NCBI GenBank assembly: GCA_007922225.1
Contig: ML679970.1
Location: 43,992,323 to 44,056,322 of the forward strand
From: Emydura subglobosa
Taxonomy: Eukaryota; Chordata; Testudines; Chelidae
Reading direction: 5' to 3'
Length of the DNA stretch: 64,000 nucleotides
The notes beneath the pieces were generated by a model. The model saw nothing but the letters and a program-made list of their open reading frames with translations. It did no database searches and had not been told where the DNA came from. Positions 53,160 through 64,000 of this stretch are shown piece after piece. Numbering within the stretch: position 1 is the stretch's first letter; every line of letters begins with the position of its first letter. The position numbers were made by a program, and so were the translations under genes.

Positions 53160-54705
53160 CTCTGAGCAGCTCCGTACTTCAGGCTGCGTTGGATTTTGCA
53201 CTTAACGCAGGGATTTGACCTTTTGGCTTGGTATGAAGATTACCACGAAACCTCCCCCAACAAACAGTACTTATTCTTTGGGCTCAGAGTGAATTCCTGA
53301 GGATTTCCCAGTAAATCTTTATGACTTCAAATGAGTGAAAACGTGAAAGAAATGTCACATCTATCTCAGCCTTCTCTTTGTCCTGAATTATCTTAACACT
53401 AGACTAGCACAGACTCTTCCAACTTGCCGCCTGGTTGAGATTAATTGAAGCCTTGTGGGTAGGCTACGCTGGAAGAAATGAAGTTGTAATTCAGGTAAGT
53501 TATTTGCGATCGTTCTAGCTAATTGCTGCGATTATATGGAGGCTCTGGTCAGCTGCTCAAATCACGCCTAAATGAGGCTCTTGTGACCTCAGAGGTAACT
53601 CAACCAATCACCACTCTTCCGGGGCTTCTAGTTTGCACTTCTATTAGTCGTAGTGACTCAGTGGTCACACCCGGGACAGGAATTCTCACCGGCAGATGGC
53701 TGGGCCCGCTTATCGGTGGGCATCAGTGCATGAAAGGCGCCCTGGGGCGCTGCTGCCCGGGGGCCGTGCCACCAGGGGAACGGAGGCTGGAGTGCAACGG
53801 GCGGCTGTTAATACACAGAGATGTCGGGACTTAAGGCTTGATCTCGCCTCGCCCCCTCCTTCGCACAGAACTGGTCTCATTAGCACAGCCCCCTGAGCCA
53901 TTTCCACGTGAAGGCCGGCTCTCTTAAAACCCCAGTGCCCATCTTGGGATAGGGGGGCCATGGAGCTACCGGCAAGTCTTAGCAAGCCGGACAGGTAGGT
54001 GAGTAGCTGCCCCGTTGCACAGCTTCGTAGGTATGCAGGCTTAATGGCCCCGCCCTGGCGTAATGACGGGTTCTGGGCCCAGAAAGGCCTGTACGTAGAG
54101 TGCTATAAGCAACCCCGGACTGCCTGGCCACCGTCTACCCTGATTGATAGCCAGGCCACCTGTTGACAGGCCACTTGATGCACATCGGCCCAGCATGAGT
54201 GCAAGCCAAGCGGCTGGTGCTCAGAGCAGCACAAGGGGCCTGTGTGTGTGTGTCTGATGGGGTGGGGGGGGAGGCCTTGTGCCCTGGTATCGAATGACCC
54301 GGGGAAGGGTCCGGCAGGCAGGGCCGTTCTGTTCGCAGCGGGGCTGGTGATGACAGCGTTAAAGAGTCCAGGAGCCCGGCTTGGGTCAGGAGGAGAAAAC
54401 CACAAAACTAATGTTAGGGTTTAGAGAGCGGCGCTCCCGCTGGGGTCAGGAAAACAGCCCACGCGGCGGGGTTAAAAGTCCAGGACTCTCCTCACGGGAG
54501 AGGAAGAACAGGCCCTTGTTGGCAACACACGGCTTTTTGTTCTGCCAGTGACCCAGTCAGCTCTGTGGCGCAGCCCCTGCTGGACTGGTCCCACGGGTCA
54601 TTAGCTGAGCCCACAATGTGTCTTTCTGTTCTGGAGGGTTAGAGGCCAGGTGTCACGCACTCGTGGCGGACTAGCGGTGCCACCGGGCGGGTGGAAGAGA
54701 GCGGG
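53160..54705. other. Unassigned sequence, no gene seen
   Basis: A short (GT)n run leads into a G run near 54,240-54,270. No exon or further repeat is recognised. Confidence 0.45.
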
Positions 54706-54878
54706 CACCAGGGCAGACGTGGGGAGAGGCAGCCTAGGGGAAGCGGGGAGGGGAACCAGTACAGATGTCCGGACAGGCAGGGGAGGCGGAGGGAGGACCA
54801 GTACAGATGTGCGGACAGGCAGCCTGGGAGGAGGCGGGGAACCCTACAGATGTGCAGACAGGCAGGCTGGTTGGGAGA
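54706..54878. repeat. Minisatellite, four units of 42-48 bp
   Basis: Units start near 54,707, 54,755, 54,797 and 54,840. They share ACCAGTACAGATGTGCGGAC and a GGCAGGCxGGGAGG-type G-rich end. Because 42 and 48 are multiples of three, a short repeated peptide appears in frame (about TSTDVRTG), but there is no evidence that it is coding. Confidence 0.8.
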
Positions 54879-55654
54879 AGGGGATTCAAGCAGCTTGGTA
54901 CAATCGGGGGGCACCAGCACCTGCAATTGTGGGGGTGCTGGGCTGTTGCAGGAGTTGGTCAATTTCGAATGAGCCGAAGCTCCGGCTCGTTAGTGCAAGG
55001 GGGGGCCAATCCTGGTGCCCTGGCCAAATCCTTGCTCTTCTCCCCTTCCTTCCTCCAGCAGTTTCAACCGGATGCAGCATTTTACTTCACTTCCTGTCCC
55101 AAACCGCCTCTTGTGCACCCTCTTCTCGGCTGTGATGCTAGTGCTAACGTAGGGGATGCATGTGTGCAGGATCCTCCAAAAGGAACAGGCCCCAGGGTAG
55201 TTGATTGGCAGCTCGGGACAACACAGCTCCTGTTGTTTGCCTCCACCCTCGTGGTACCAAGACCTATTTTCCGCCCTGGCATCGGGGATTAATGGATGCT
55301 TCGCCCTCAGCTATAAAAAAGGCTTCCCGGTGTTACCAGTCACGTGCTGCAGCCCAGAGCCGTGCCTGCCCCAGAGGGGTGCATAATGCCATGGGAGCTG
55401 CGGGACACACACCAGATGGCCTGGGAATGTAGCCTGTTCCCAGGACATATGTTGTTTATCGTAGGGCACTAATGAGTTTAATTATAAAGCCATCTAGTAT
55501 AAGGGGAGTGACTCAGCAGTGCCACAACGTCAATATAAAGATCCCCCTGATAAGGGATTGTGTAATCTAGTAAACCAGCCTTTTATCTCCCGAGATCTGG
55601 GTTCAAGTCTCGCTTTGGGTCAGCCATGAAATGACTTTACTGGAATCCTTTAAG
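54879..55654. other. Unassigned sequence, no gene seen
   Basis: A TATA-like CTATAAAAAAGG lies at about 55,310. ATCTGGGTTCAAGTCTCGCT near 55,595-55,615 contains a Pol III B-box-like word and may be a SINE head. Neither is supported further. Confidence 0.35.
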
Positions 55655-55985
55655 ACCGGCCATCAGGGGTCAGACCAATGGTCCATCTAGCCCAGTGTCC
55701 CGTCTCTGTCAGAGGCCAAATGCTTCAGAGGGAATGAAGCAAACAGAGGAATTATGGAGCGATCCATCCCCTCTTGTCCAGTCCCAGCTTCTGGCAGTCA
55801 GAGGGGACACTTGAGCATGGGGTTGTGCCCCTGACCCTCTTGGCTAATAGCCATCCCTGGACCCATCCCGCAGGAACGTATCCAGTTATTTTTTGAATCC
55901 AGTTATACTTTTGGCCATCCACATCATCCCCCGGCAATGAGTTCCATGGGTTATTGCTTATGCGCATACGTGTCCCCAACCGCCA
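55655..55985 (-). mobile_element. CR1 LINE 3' end fragment
   Basis: GGTCAGACCAATGGTCCATC, then TAGCCCAGTGTCCCGTCTCT, CAGCTTCTGGCAGTCAGAGG, TTGGCTAATAGCCATCCCTG and TGAGTTCCATGGGTTATTGC are in the order of the reversed CR1 3' end. It is old and about 330 bp long. Confidence 0.85.
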
Positions 55986-56019
55986 CTCAATCCAGCATGA
56001 CCGCTCATCAGAGCTGGTT

Positions 56020-56170
56020 GGAAAAGGGCAGGAATTTGCTGTGGAAAATCTGGAAAGACACCGACAATTTATATCGTTTTCAAACGTCTGAAGGGGGGTG
56101 GCAGGGGATTCATCAGGAAAAAAGTGGACCATTTTGTTTAAGGGGAAAACATTGAATGGCAAAATTGTGA
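56020..56170. repeat. Degenerate GAAA/TTTC-rich repeat
   Basis: GGAATTTGCTGTGGAAAATC, then ATCGTTTTCAAACGTCTGAA and CCATTTTGTTTAAGGGGAAA. Same loose class as 45,655-45,955. Confidence 0.42.
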
Positions 56171-59154
56171 CACGTTCTGCTTATCCTCTTTATGACGGAG
56201 AGACCAGGAACTGGGCTAGTCAAGGTGCTGAGAGCCGGGGCTAGGCTGCTTTGGCAGAGCTGCGTGGGTGGAGACCGGGAATGGCCAGGAACCAGGCCCG
56301 CCGGCAGAGCTGGGGTGGGCGTCGGGTAGCATGGGACCAGGTAGAGTGCTGTAGGCCAGGGAGGAGGTGAATTGTTGGAGCGGCACCGGTGAAGCTTGCA
56401 GAAAGGGCTCATGCATCACCGGGCACCCAGTGGGACAGCAAGGGTAATGACACCAGACACCACAGTGGCTGTTGTCACCTTGGCGAAGTAGGCTGCAGCA
56501 GCTGGTGCAGGAGAAGAGGTGTCTGTCATCAGACAAGCTAATTAGCTGGCTGTGTCCGTACCGACGTGGTCAGGAAATGGAGCACATGCTGGGACGTAGG
56601 GGTGGGTCAGCGTGGAATCGCCATCCATGAAGCTGGCTGGATGGGCGGCCTCCTAAGCCTTCCAGCCAGGACTTCCTGGGCCCGTCTCCCAGGGCAGAGC
56701 CGGGAGGGGTACCAGGGCCCCACCACTGGGTTCTCCCAGGGCCAGGAGAGATGGGGCCGAGAGCCCTGGGAACTTGTGTGAGATTCTGACCCGCGTGACC
56801 CGTAGCCTTTCCCTGGCCTCCTCCATTCACATCGGGGAGACTTTACTGGTGTCACGAGCAATACGAGTCTCAGCAAGGGTGAGAGAGACATCTCAGCACT
56901 CTGCCCGAAACAGGTAAGATCCACCCGGGGTAAAACTACTCACTGCGCTTGGACTTTAGTGCCCTGGGGTGGTTTGTCAGCAGGATCGGTTCCTCTAGCC
57001 TGGAGACGGGGCAGTGGGCATCTCTGGTTTTGGCTCTCTTCTGCTGCCATGTGCCCTGATTCCTCCACAGAGACCCTTCCTCCTGCGGCAATGTGGGCCC
57101 TGGTGTGGGGGGGCGGCCGGTCCCCAGAGACAGGGACCTGCTGAGGCTGAGAAAGATGGATGCTCCCTGAACTGGCTTCTGGAGCCCACTTGGAATAGAC
57201 TCTGGTTTGACTCCGGAGCCTGTGGGAGTGAGATTTGATCTGTCCAAGGCGGCTGCTCCCCTGTTGCCATCCAGCACGATACCTCAGCTGGCTGTGGCCA
57301 GGGAGGCGGTCCTGGCCCAGGAGGCTCGGTTATTGCACCTTGCAGAGCGTGTGATTTACCTGACTGGCAGGCGGCTCTCAGAACGGGGACGTGGCTCTCC
57401 AGAGTAACTTACCGCCTCTGCTTCAAAACACAGGGTCTTCCTGCTTCTCCAGAGTTTCCAGAGGCGTTTTGACCAGCCACACAAAAAAGCTGTCCCCTTT
57501 CTGCACCCTGTCAGGCTGCTGACCCCCCAAATTAAAGGGGTGGCCAGCAGAGGACAGAGCCCAAGTGACAGACTGATCTGGGACCAGGCATTTGCCCTGG
57601 TGGGAAAAAGGAGCGCTGTCCCTTTAAAAGTGGCCTGCGTCCAAATGTAAACCTTCAACAACGCTCAAGTGGCCCCTTATGTCAGGAGACCTTTCGCTTT
57701 ACGAAGGCCCTGACCTCATGCACTTGACCTCCCGACTGCCCCGCTCGACCTCGAAACCTCTTGAGTTATTAAAATCCTGTTATCGGCTTACAGTCCCGGG
57801 CACATCCCCCATGAGTCAGATTACTGTGCGGTGCGGCTGGTCGCTGCGTCTCAGGGGCTGCATTCCCCGCTACCATCTCTGTATCCTCCCTCCGATACAG
57901 ATTGTCTGGGCCTCCTTCACCTTTCCTCCCTCAAGCAGGCCACTGCCACACCGTCACGGCATTAACAGGCCCAGAGGGCCTGAATGTCTCCTGCATTGCC
58001 GATGAGCGTTCACTCTGAAACCTAATGATGCATGTCACCATATTAGCGAGTTCGTTGCTGGTGATTTTAGGAGAAACAGGCAGGGGCAGCGATGGGCTTG
58101 TCCACCACTGTAGGGGGCAGTTAATGGCGGCGCATGGAGCTGATCCCAACAAGGACAAAGAGCGCTGGGAAAGAGAGAGGGCAGGGGACGGGTTGATGTG
58201 TCACAAGAAGAAGGGCGACGAAGAAGGTGGCGAAGGATCCGGCTGATCCACTGGTGACGGTCTGACAGCCACACGGGTTCCGCTGCGGCCATGAAGTCTG
58301 TTTAAGTGAGAGAGGGATGGACCTTCTGCAAGACGTTGTGCCTGTCGCTGCCCAGGGAGCCACACAGCACCGAGAAGAGAGATGACGTCTTCAGCTGGCA
58401 CGGCAGCTTCTGCATACAATGCCACGTCTCAGACGCTGAACAAGAGGGGGGTGAGTGAACGACAGGAACAGGGGCTGATGGGAAATACCAGGCATCACCC
58501 CAGATCAGCCAGACAGCTGGGGGCCAGGCCCACAGTCCTTGGGAAGGGTTAATCTGAGATTTAAGAGCCTCGAGCAACTAACCTATTCAGTCCAGCCTGA
58601 ATTCATTAGCAGTGCCGGTCAGCACCTGCCCCTACTGAATAGCGTGATGCTGGAATTTAAGGGCAAGGCGGAAGCATCTGACGAGGCAAGACTGGAGCAG
58701 GCCTGTAGCCAGCAATGTTGAGGGTTGTCCCATCCCTCCCGTGGGCAGGCAGGATTCATGAGGTCTAAACGCATGAGGCAGGATGGCAGAAGAAGGAGCA
58801 ATGTTACCTCCTTGGTGATAAACTTGGGCATCAGTCTGCCTCCCCCCTGCACCTCCCAGGAGACAGAAAGGGGCCAAAGTGGATCGGTCTTGGTGACTCA
58901 CTTTTTCTGGATCCTCTAACCCAAAGGCGTGTGTGAGATATAGAAGAAGCCCTCGCAGTCATAACGTCTTCGGACCTTTTCATTACCGGAGAGCCCTAGT
59001 GGGGTGGGAGTCCATTGATAATGATGGCGAGGCGGAGGGATGGGGTTAGCGCTTTCGTGTCCCCTTTACTGTGCTGCGCCCCCACTCCTCCACCCCAGAA
59101 CTCTTCACAAACAATCGTGAATTGAGTCCTCTCCCCCCGCAAAGTGAGTGAGTG
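56171..59154. other. Long unassigned stretch, no gene seen
   Basis: Almost 3 kb without a repeat I can name. At 58,104-58,120 CCACTGTAGGGGGCAGT resembles a CTCF site with a two-base insertion. The plus frame at 58,539-58,721 is open for 60 codons without a domain. Frames near 57,000-57,400 overlap antiparallel. Confidence 0.4.
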
Positions 59155-59280
59155 ATATAATCCCCAGGGCAGAGGGGGAAACTGAGGCAGCGTTTGCCCA
59201 AAGTCACACTGCAAGTCAGAGACAGGAATTGAACCCAGAAGTCCGACTTCTCCATCCAACCACTAGCCCACATTCCCTCT
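59155..59280 (-). repeat. MIR/CORE-SINE
   Basis: ATATAATCCCCAGGGCAGAG, then GGGGAAACTGAGGCAGCG, TTGCCCAAAGTCACACTGCA, AGTCAGAGACAGGAATTGAA and CCCAGAAGTCCGACTTC are the reversed MIR core and head. Confidence 0.82.
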
Positions 59281-60070
59281 GGCCAGGACATGGGCCAGTG
59301 CAGATGAGGTCTGTGTCTGGGGGTTCGGGACACGGTTAGGATACGGTTCCTGCTGTGCTGAATGGGGATGGGGGGCCTGTCATCTGCTCTGGGTGCACAG
59401 TGAGTGGGGTGAAGGTGGCAGGGGTGGGTGAGTGGCTGGGATCGACTTGCATCTGTCCATCGCTGTGTGGGTGGGGCGTGCTGGTCGCTCCAGATCGGAG
59501 AAGGTTTCATCTGGTTCCTAGCACAACAGTTTGCAAGCGATTGACCAGAGCGGGAGGTTTCTGGGGCCAGGAAATTCCTGAGAGCGTCGGTCTGGGAAGG
59601 TAGATTTCACTCCCGTAAACTTTCCCATGAAACCAGCTCCCACTCCTGCAAGCTGCAGCCCCGCCACATCGTGCCACGGCCCTTGGGCCCTGGATCGTTA
59701 ACTGGGCAGGCACATGCGGCGATGAAGACCGAGGAGGTGAACCAGAAACGGCAGCTAATTGTCACACAAAGTTCAGAGCCGGCATCAGCTGGGCTTTCCA
59801 GCCCCCCAGACACCCCGCTAATGAGCCAGCCCTGCCATTGCGGAGGGGCAGCGAGAGGCGGCCATGCCTGACTGCTTTAGTGGGTTAGTTTCCGGCGCTA
59901 GCCGGTTCACTGTGGGGCCAAGGCGAGAACTCAAACGAGACGGACTGAATGTGAGTTTCACTTAGTGGGGCCGGTAGCGTTGGAATGAACCCAATGACCT
60001 ACATTTATTGCTTGGGTAAGCAGGGATGGGTGAGATGCACGCTGGAGAACGAGACCAAGGAAAGAGGGGC
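59281..60070. other. Unassigned sequence, no gene seen
   Basis: No repeat or exon recognised. Confidence 0.45.
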
Positions 60071-60071
60071 C

Positions 60072-60091
60072 GTGTGTGTGTGTGTGTGTGT
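60072..60091. repeat. (GT)10 microsatellite
   Basis: Ten uninterrupted GT units. Confidence 0.95.
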
Positions 60092-60191
60092 TAAGCTTTA
60101 GATGGGGAAAGCTGTCCAGCAAAGATCCTGACATCTGACCAGAGGGCAAGGAACCCTTCCCCCTGGCAGGCACCAAGTCCCAGGGCGGGAG

Positions 60192-60288
60192 GCAGCGCTT
60201 AATTTGTGCCAGGGCTGAGCCCCGGCACTTGCTGCGTCCGTTATGAATGCAAAAAAATTGCTTCTTTCATTACAGATTAAGCATTGGG
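60192..60288. repeat. Foldback element, GCGCTTAATTTGTG...ATTAAGC family
   Basis: GCAGCGCTTAATTTGTGCCA opens it, and CATTACAGATTAAGCATTGG closes it in inverted form. The GC-rich centre (GGGCTGAGCCCCGGCAC) is itself partly palindromic. It matches a turtle repeat as I remember it. Confidence 0.6.
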
Positions 60289-60833
60289 AGGAGGGTTCCC
60301 CTGGTCTCCACCCCCTGGATGCCCTGAAGATTGCAAACTCCCTTTCCTGAGACTCTGTTTGCAGGCTCTGTTGCGGGACGCACGGGAAGTCCTTGCCTCC
60401 GGACCATGTGACAGAGCTGATCGTGACCGTGGCGCCAGGGGTCCCAGCAGGCCCCGACCTCTCCTCTCCACCAAGTCTAACCAAACCTGAGTGGTTTGGA
60501 AATACTTGTGGTGCATCGGTGCAACTCCATTGACTTCAGCAGTGCGCCTTCGGTTTATGCCAGCCGCGGAGACAACCCAAAGCCGGATGGGAGAGGCTGG
60601 GAGAAGATACAAGGGAAGGAATGAGAAGCTTCTGGAAAAGAGGGGACCGGTACCCACCTTTTGTGGGCAGGTGGGTAGGTGCAGGGGGGGAGATCTTCGA
60701 GGGGAGGGAGCCGCACGCTCATGGCAGCGCTAACGCGCTCATCTCCACGCACGCGGTCGAGCGAGGGCCCGGAGGATGCATGTCGGCGTAGAGTGCTTGT
60801 ATTCCGAGCGGGGTGTAACCCGAACATACCCAT
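60289..60833. other. Mostly unassigned; half-copy of a foldback element
   Basis: Positions 60,517-60,562 (GGTGCAACTCCATTGACTTC, GGTTTATGCCAGCC) look like the centre and right arm of the 'gtgtaaatc' foldback family. The remainder is GC-rich with no gene. Confidence 0.4.
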
Positions 60834-60910
60834 GGGCCAGATTCTCACCTGGTGTCAACTGGCACAGCTCGGCTGGCGTCATTGGCGATCAGCACCAGCG
60901 GAGGGCCGGG
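60834..60910. repeat. Foldback element, GGGCCAGATTCTC...GGCC family
   Basis: GGGCCAGATTCTCACCTGGT with GTCAACTGGC opens it. The closing half, ATTGGCGATCAGCACCAGCG with GAGGGCC, is its imperfect inverted copy. Confidence 0.62.
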
Positions 60911-60999
60911 CCGTCTAATCCCAGCCACGCTAGCTGTCGGCTGCTCGGGGCCCGGCACGCACAGAGTACCAGCGCTGGCCGTGGCTCGCATGTCCTCTG

Positions 61000-61265
61000 C
61001 TCTCTGCCCTGGAGTCTGGGAGGGTTGGCCGGGCCAAGGGTCAGAGCTGGGGCAAGCCTGAGGCTGGGAGTGGCAGAGGAGTCTGTCGTCAAGCGCAGGC
61101 CAGGGTCGGTCCGGAGGGCCAGAGTCCGAGCTAGGAAGCCCCCTCCCCAAATCAAGCCGAAGTCTAAGCCAGGCGTGTGGGAGCAGGACTGGTCAAGGCA
61201 GCTACAGGAGACCCGGGATGTTGCCTGGACACTTCCCAGCATGCCCTGCGGGTTTCTATAGGGCA
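61000..61265. repeat. Degenerate CAGAG/GTCCGAG-rich repeat
   Basis: Loosely repeated words (GGGTCAGAGCTGGGGCAAGC, GGCCAGGGTCGGTCCGGAGG, GCCAGAGTCCGAG, CCGAAGTCTAAGCCAGGCGT) resemble a reptile repeat built from 'cagagccgag/gtcaggagcc' words. Its class is unknown to me. Confidence 0.35.
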
Positions 61266-62160
61266 GGGAGCCAGTCAGGAGCAACGCTGCCCATCAAACC
61301 CGCGAGGTGGGTCCGTGTCCACAGCTGGTCACGGGAAGGGGAGGGCACCGTGACGTGCCAGCTGCCAGCAGCTCTGTTGGCCTGGGTTCGAGGCCCGAGG
61401 GGGGGAGGTCTCAGCAGACGTGTCCGTCCTTCTGTCTGCGTTCAGCAAGCTGAGACCGCAGTGCTGCTGGGCCGTCACTGGATAGCCCCTGTCCTGGCTG
61501 CTGATCGCCGTCCTTCCCAGCCGCTCCCTGCCAGGATTCATCCTTCTCCCTTGCTTCCTGAAGGGCGTCCCCGGCACATAACAGGCCCCCCGCACTTCAC
61601 TTGCTCCGATGTACTTCTGGTGGGCTGGCGGGGGGAGCCAGAGGGAGCCGACTGCTGCTTTCAGCCAGGTGGGAGCTGGGGCCAGCCCTGCGCCGCGTGG
61701 CCCGGAGGTACAGACGTTCGTTCCTTGTGGGGGAAGGGCAGGGGGCAGTGACCTCTCAGAGGCCTAATGCCTAGCGGGAGCCCCACAGGATACGGGGAGG
61801 GGCGCAGTGACTTTGGAGCGGCCCCACAGGAGACAAGGGGTGGCCAGTGTCAGCAGCTGGCAGATGGGCGGGGTGCAGACTTGTCAGCGTAGGGCCGGCT
61901 GTGACCCATCACGCTGGGAATGCACCCAACCGGGTACATCACCGACACCCACTGGTGGTGTGCTCACAAATGGCGGGGCCACTGCTGAGTCGCAGCCATC
62001 TTCCAAGCCTCCCACCGCGTCCAGGGCTCGGCTCTCCTGCCCTACACTAGCTCCCTGCCCTCTGCCATGCCTCCCTTGCGGGTCATGGCACGGCTGTGCC
62101 CGTCACACCAGCCAGGATCCCTCGAGCAGTCTGCGCGTCTCCCTGTGCCTTACTGACCGT
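61266..62160. other. GC-rich unique sequence, no gene seen
   Basis: Plus frames of up to 177 codons (61,218-61,751) have no domain. No repeat is recognised. Confidence 0.45.
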
Positions 62161-62162
62161 CT

Positions 62163-62290
62163 GTCCGTCCATCCATCCACTGCCAGGTCAGAACGCTGCT
62201 CTACGGCCTGTGTCCATCCGTCCGTCCATCCACTNNNNNNNNNNCCTGCTCTACGGCCTGTGTCCATCCGTCCGTCCATCCACTGCCAGG
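62163..62290. repeat. 53-bp tandem repeat containing an assembly gap
   Basis: The 39 bp at 62,196-62,234 recur exactly at 62,246-62,284, with ten N (62,235-62,244) between them. CCATCCACTGCCAGG also occurs before and after. Spacing between the first and second CACT is 53 bp, but only 50 bp between the second and third. The ten N are therefore a placeholder, and one or more units may be collapsed. Confidence 0.88.
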
Positions 62291-62377
62291 TGTTTCGAAG
62301 GCTCAGGTGACCTGTTTAGGAGGAGGGGTCAGAGGCCACATGTGGGCTGTTGGAGGGGGCTGTCCCTCGGAATCTAG

Positions 62378-63500
62378 GTGACTGTGGTAAGGAACATGGC
62401 AGTGTGACTCAGTGGGCTGCTGGGAGGGACTCGCGCTCTAAGCTCTGTAGGGGTAACCCACCGGAGAGCTGGGAAGAGGCTGTGTTCACCCCCCTCTAGC
62501 CTGGGAAGGGCTAATGAGGCTGAGGAGGGGCCAGTGAACTGGATGGGCCACAGCTGAGAGGAATTGGGTGTCCTAAGTAACCCTGGACTGAGGGTGGAGC
62601 TCGGCTGAGAAGGAACAGGCGGGGCTGGTATTAAGCCAGGAAGCCGGCAGCAGAAAAGGGCTGCAGGGAGGAAGCCTCCAGGCACTCGCTGGGCTTTACA
62701 AAGCGAAGGAGGAAACCGAGCGGGCGAACAGAAGCCCTGGGATCCAGGCCTGGAGGAAGGGTTTACCCGGAAGAGTGGAGGAATGGAAGCGGGAGAGAGG
62801 CGGAGTCGGAACAGGCTCAGGGATGGTGCCCACCTTGGCCGCTGGAAACCAGAGTAGAGGGTGGGCCTGGCTTCCCCTACCAGCCACTGGGGAAGTGGCA
62901 CAGTCAGGCCAGAGCCTGGGATGCTTCATCCTGTGGGACTTTGATACCCCGGAAGGGAGAAAACACACAGTGACCTGGCTGGAGGGCCAAGCCAGGAAGA
63001 GGGGTGACCCTGAGTCATAGAGAAGCTGCGGGACTTGCAAACAGGCGATGGAAGGGGGCATTGGACTTGACAGGAGCTAATTCCCAGAGCAGCCAGGAGG
63101 AGAACACCCCCTACCCCCTTACAGGCACTGATCTTTTTCTCCTGGCCCCTGGGTCCAAACTGCAAGGGGTCAGTCGCTCTGCCACATAACGCTACTGTTC
63201 CAGGGGTGAGAGCTGGCCTGCCGTGGTGTGTATGTGCCAGTGATGCCTCCAGCAATGGTATTCTCCGTGCCACACATGGCTGTTGGATTCAGCTTCTCCG
63301 GTCAGTGCTGTGTCTGATCGCGGAGGTGGTGTTGCCTGGCTGGGTGCCAAGAGGACGCACTCATTCCTGAAAAGCAGTTGTGGACAGGAAGCCCGGGGAG
63401 ATTAACTCAATCCAGGGTTTTCCTTTGGTAGTAAGAAGCTTAAATAAAAGCGTACCCACTGGTCTTGACCTGTGAGTGCCTGAGTGCTGTGCAGGGACGT
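62378..63500 (+). mobile_element. LTR-like or unclassified retroelement block
   Basis: Purine-rich sequence with GGAACAGGCGGGGCTGGTAT, then GGCAGCAGAAAAGGGCTGCA and GGAAGGGTTTACCCGGAAG resembles leaders of turtle LTR elements. No coding domain, terminal dinucleotide or target duplication could be fixed, and the extent is a guess. Confidence 0.3.
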
Positions 63501-63599
63501 TATTGCCTTCGAATAAAACCGAGCACAAATGTGTCTTTAATTCCTTCCCGAAGCCCCGTGAACCGTTCAGCACAGGCCGGGGCAGCCTGGGACTTGTTA

Positions 63600-63870
63600 G
63601 AGAAGAATTTATGTGACATCACACGGAGCTGGACGGGGGAGGGGTTCAATCATTTTTAATTACGTCCCGTTGGAGCCGGGCTGCAGCTTTTGAACAGGAT
63701 CATTCCCTAGGCCTCCGCCGTCTCCCTGTCACTCACGCGGCTTGTGCTTGACATGCGATCGCGTCCATAACGAAATTCCGTGCTGCCACCTCCGTGCTAA
63801 CTAGCTCGCCGCTGGTGTGCAGCTTGTGAACAGCTGCATGGTTTTTTTACTTTATGGGCCGAAAGCGCCG
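63600..63870. promoter_or_regulatory. Candidate conserved non-coding element
   Basis: TGACATCACACGGAGC, AATCATTTTTAATTACGTCC, CACTCACGCGGCTTGTGCTT and TTTTTTTACTTTATGGGCC give a motif-rich, mixed-GC patch with CpGs but no recognised repeat. Support is weak. The remainder to 64,000 shows nothing recognisable. Confidence 0.2.
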
Positions 63871-64000
63871 AGCGTGTAAAACTCTCAGTAGTTTGGCAGG
63901 CAGGGATGGGGGAGGTAGCGGGTTATGCAGCTCTGATTTTCTCATCTGACATGTTCTTCTCCTTGCCAGTTTCTTTGTGTTGAAAGCCTGGAGCTAGTCA

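Noticed and set aside
54706..54878. CRISPR-like array
   Set aside because: Repeats are adjacent and vary in length, without unique spacers, in a vertebrate genome. It is a minisatellite.
55595..55615. tRNA or SINE head from a GGTTCAAGTCTC word
   Set aside because: Only the B-box-like word is present, and no second element supports it.
62163..62290. Telomere-like or satellite array
   Set aside because: The CCATCCGTCCGTCC words are part of a 53-bp unit, not a telomeric hexamer, and the copy number seen is small.
20462..64000. A complete multi-gene system or defence-type cluster
   Set aside because: No adjacent recognisable domains, no shared orientation of coding frames and no exon chains. 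The sequence reads as repeat-rich vertebrate intergenic or intronic DNA.

Overview
This is a gene-poor, repeat-rich piece of a vertebrate nuclear genome. The best guess is a turtle, with a crocodilian as the alternative. It carries several age classes of CR1 LINEs ending in short TCTATGATTCTATG-type repeats, many MIR/CORE-SINE copies (the 'CCTCAGTTTCCC' and 'GGGGAAACTGAGGCA' signatures), and short foldback DNA elements of kinds I associate with turtles and crocodilians. A Ty3/gypsy integrase remnant is also present. Much of the unique sequence is GC-rich with CpG retained. There is no sign of bacterial, organellar or phage sequence: no operons, no ribosome-binding-site-led genes, no CRISPR array, and no tRNA or rRNA gene that I could recognise. 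Family names come from memory of repeat consensus sequences, not from a search.

Layout. 1-10 kb: a CR1 5'-part remnant at the left edge, a compound TC/AC microsatellite, several MIRs, an LTR-like promoter (about 6.5-7.0 kb), a second CR1 remnant (7.05-7.9 kb) and a possible conserved element near 9.6 kb. 10-15 kb: mostly unique GC-rich sequence with one 119-bp MITE. 15.4-16.0 kb: decayed Ty3/gypsy integrase on the minus strand. 16.6-20.5 kb: a CR1 split by a second CR1, both on the minus strand. 20.5-39.7 kb: GC-rich sequence with MIRs, foldbacks, CTCF-like motifs, one possible minus-strand exon (28,963-29,115), another LTR-like block (32.76-33.4 kb) and an AT-rich island (33.46-33.93 kb). 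39.7-40.6 kb: the youngest-looking CR1, on the plus strand, with one frameshift. 42.3-43.0 kb: an older CR1 interrupted by a foldback element. 44-50 kb: MIRs, CR1 tails and AT-rich candidate conserved sequence. 51.65-52.0 kb: two perfect RFX X-boxes next to a small CpG- and GC-box-rich stretch, the best promoter candidate here. 52-64 kb: a second MITE copy, a minisatellite, more repeats, a 10-N assembly gap inside a 53-bp tandem repeat, and a final LTR-like block.

No protein-coding gene is identified with confidence. Long open frames in the GC-rich parts look like chance, because they overlap on both strands and have no recognisable domains. The window is probably intergenic or intronic. The parts most worth testing are the X-box promoter, the candidate exon, the CTCF-like motifs and the TE nesting. 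I found no convincing evidence of a new biological system.
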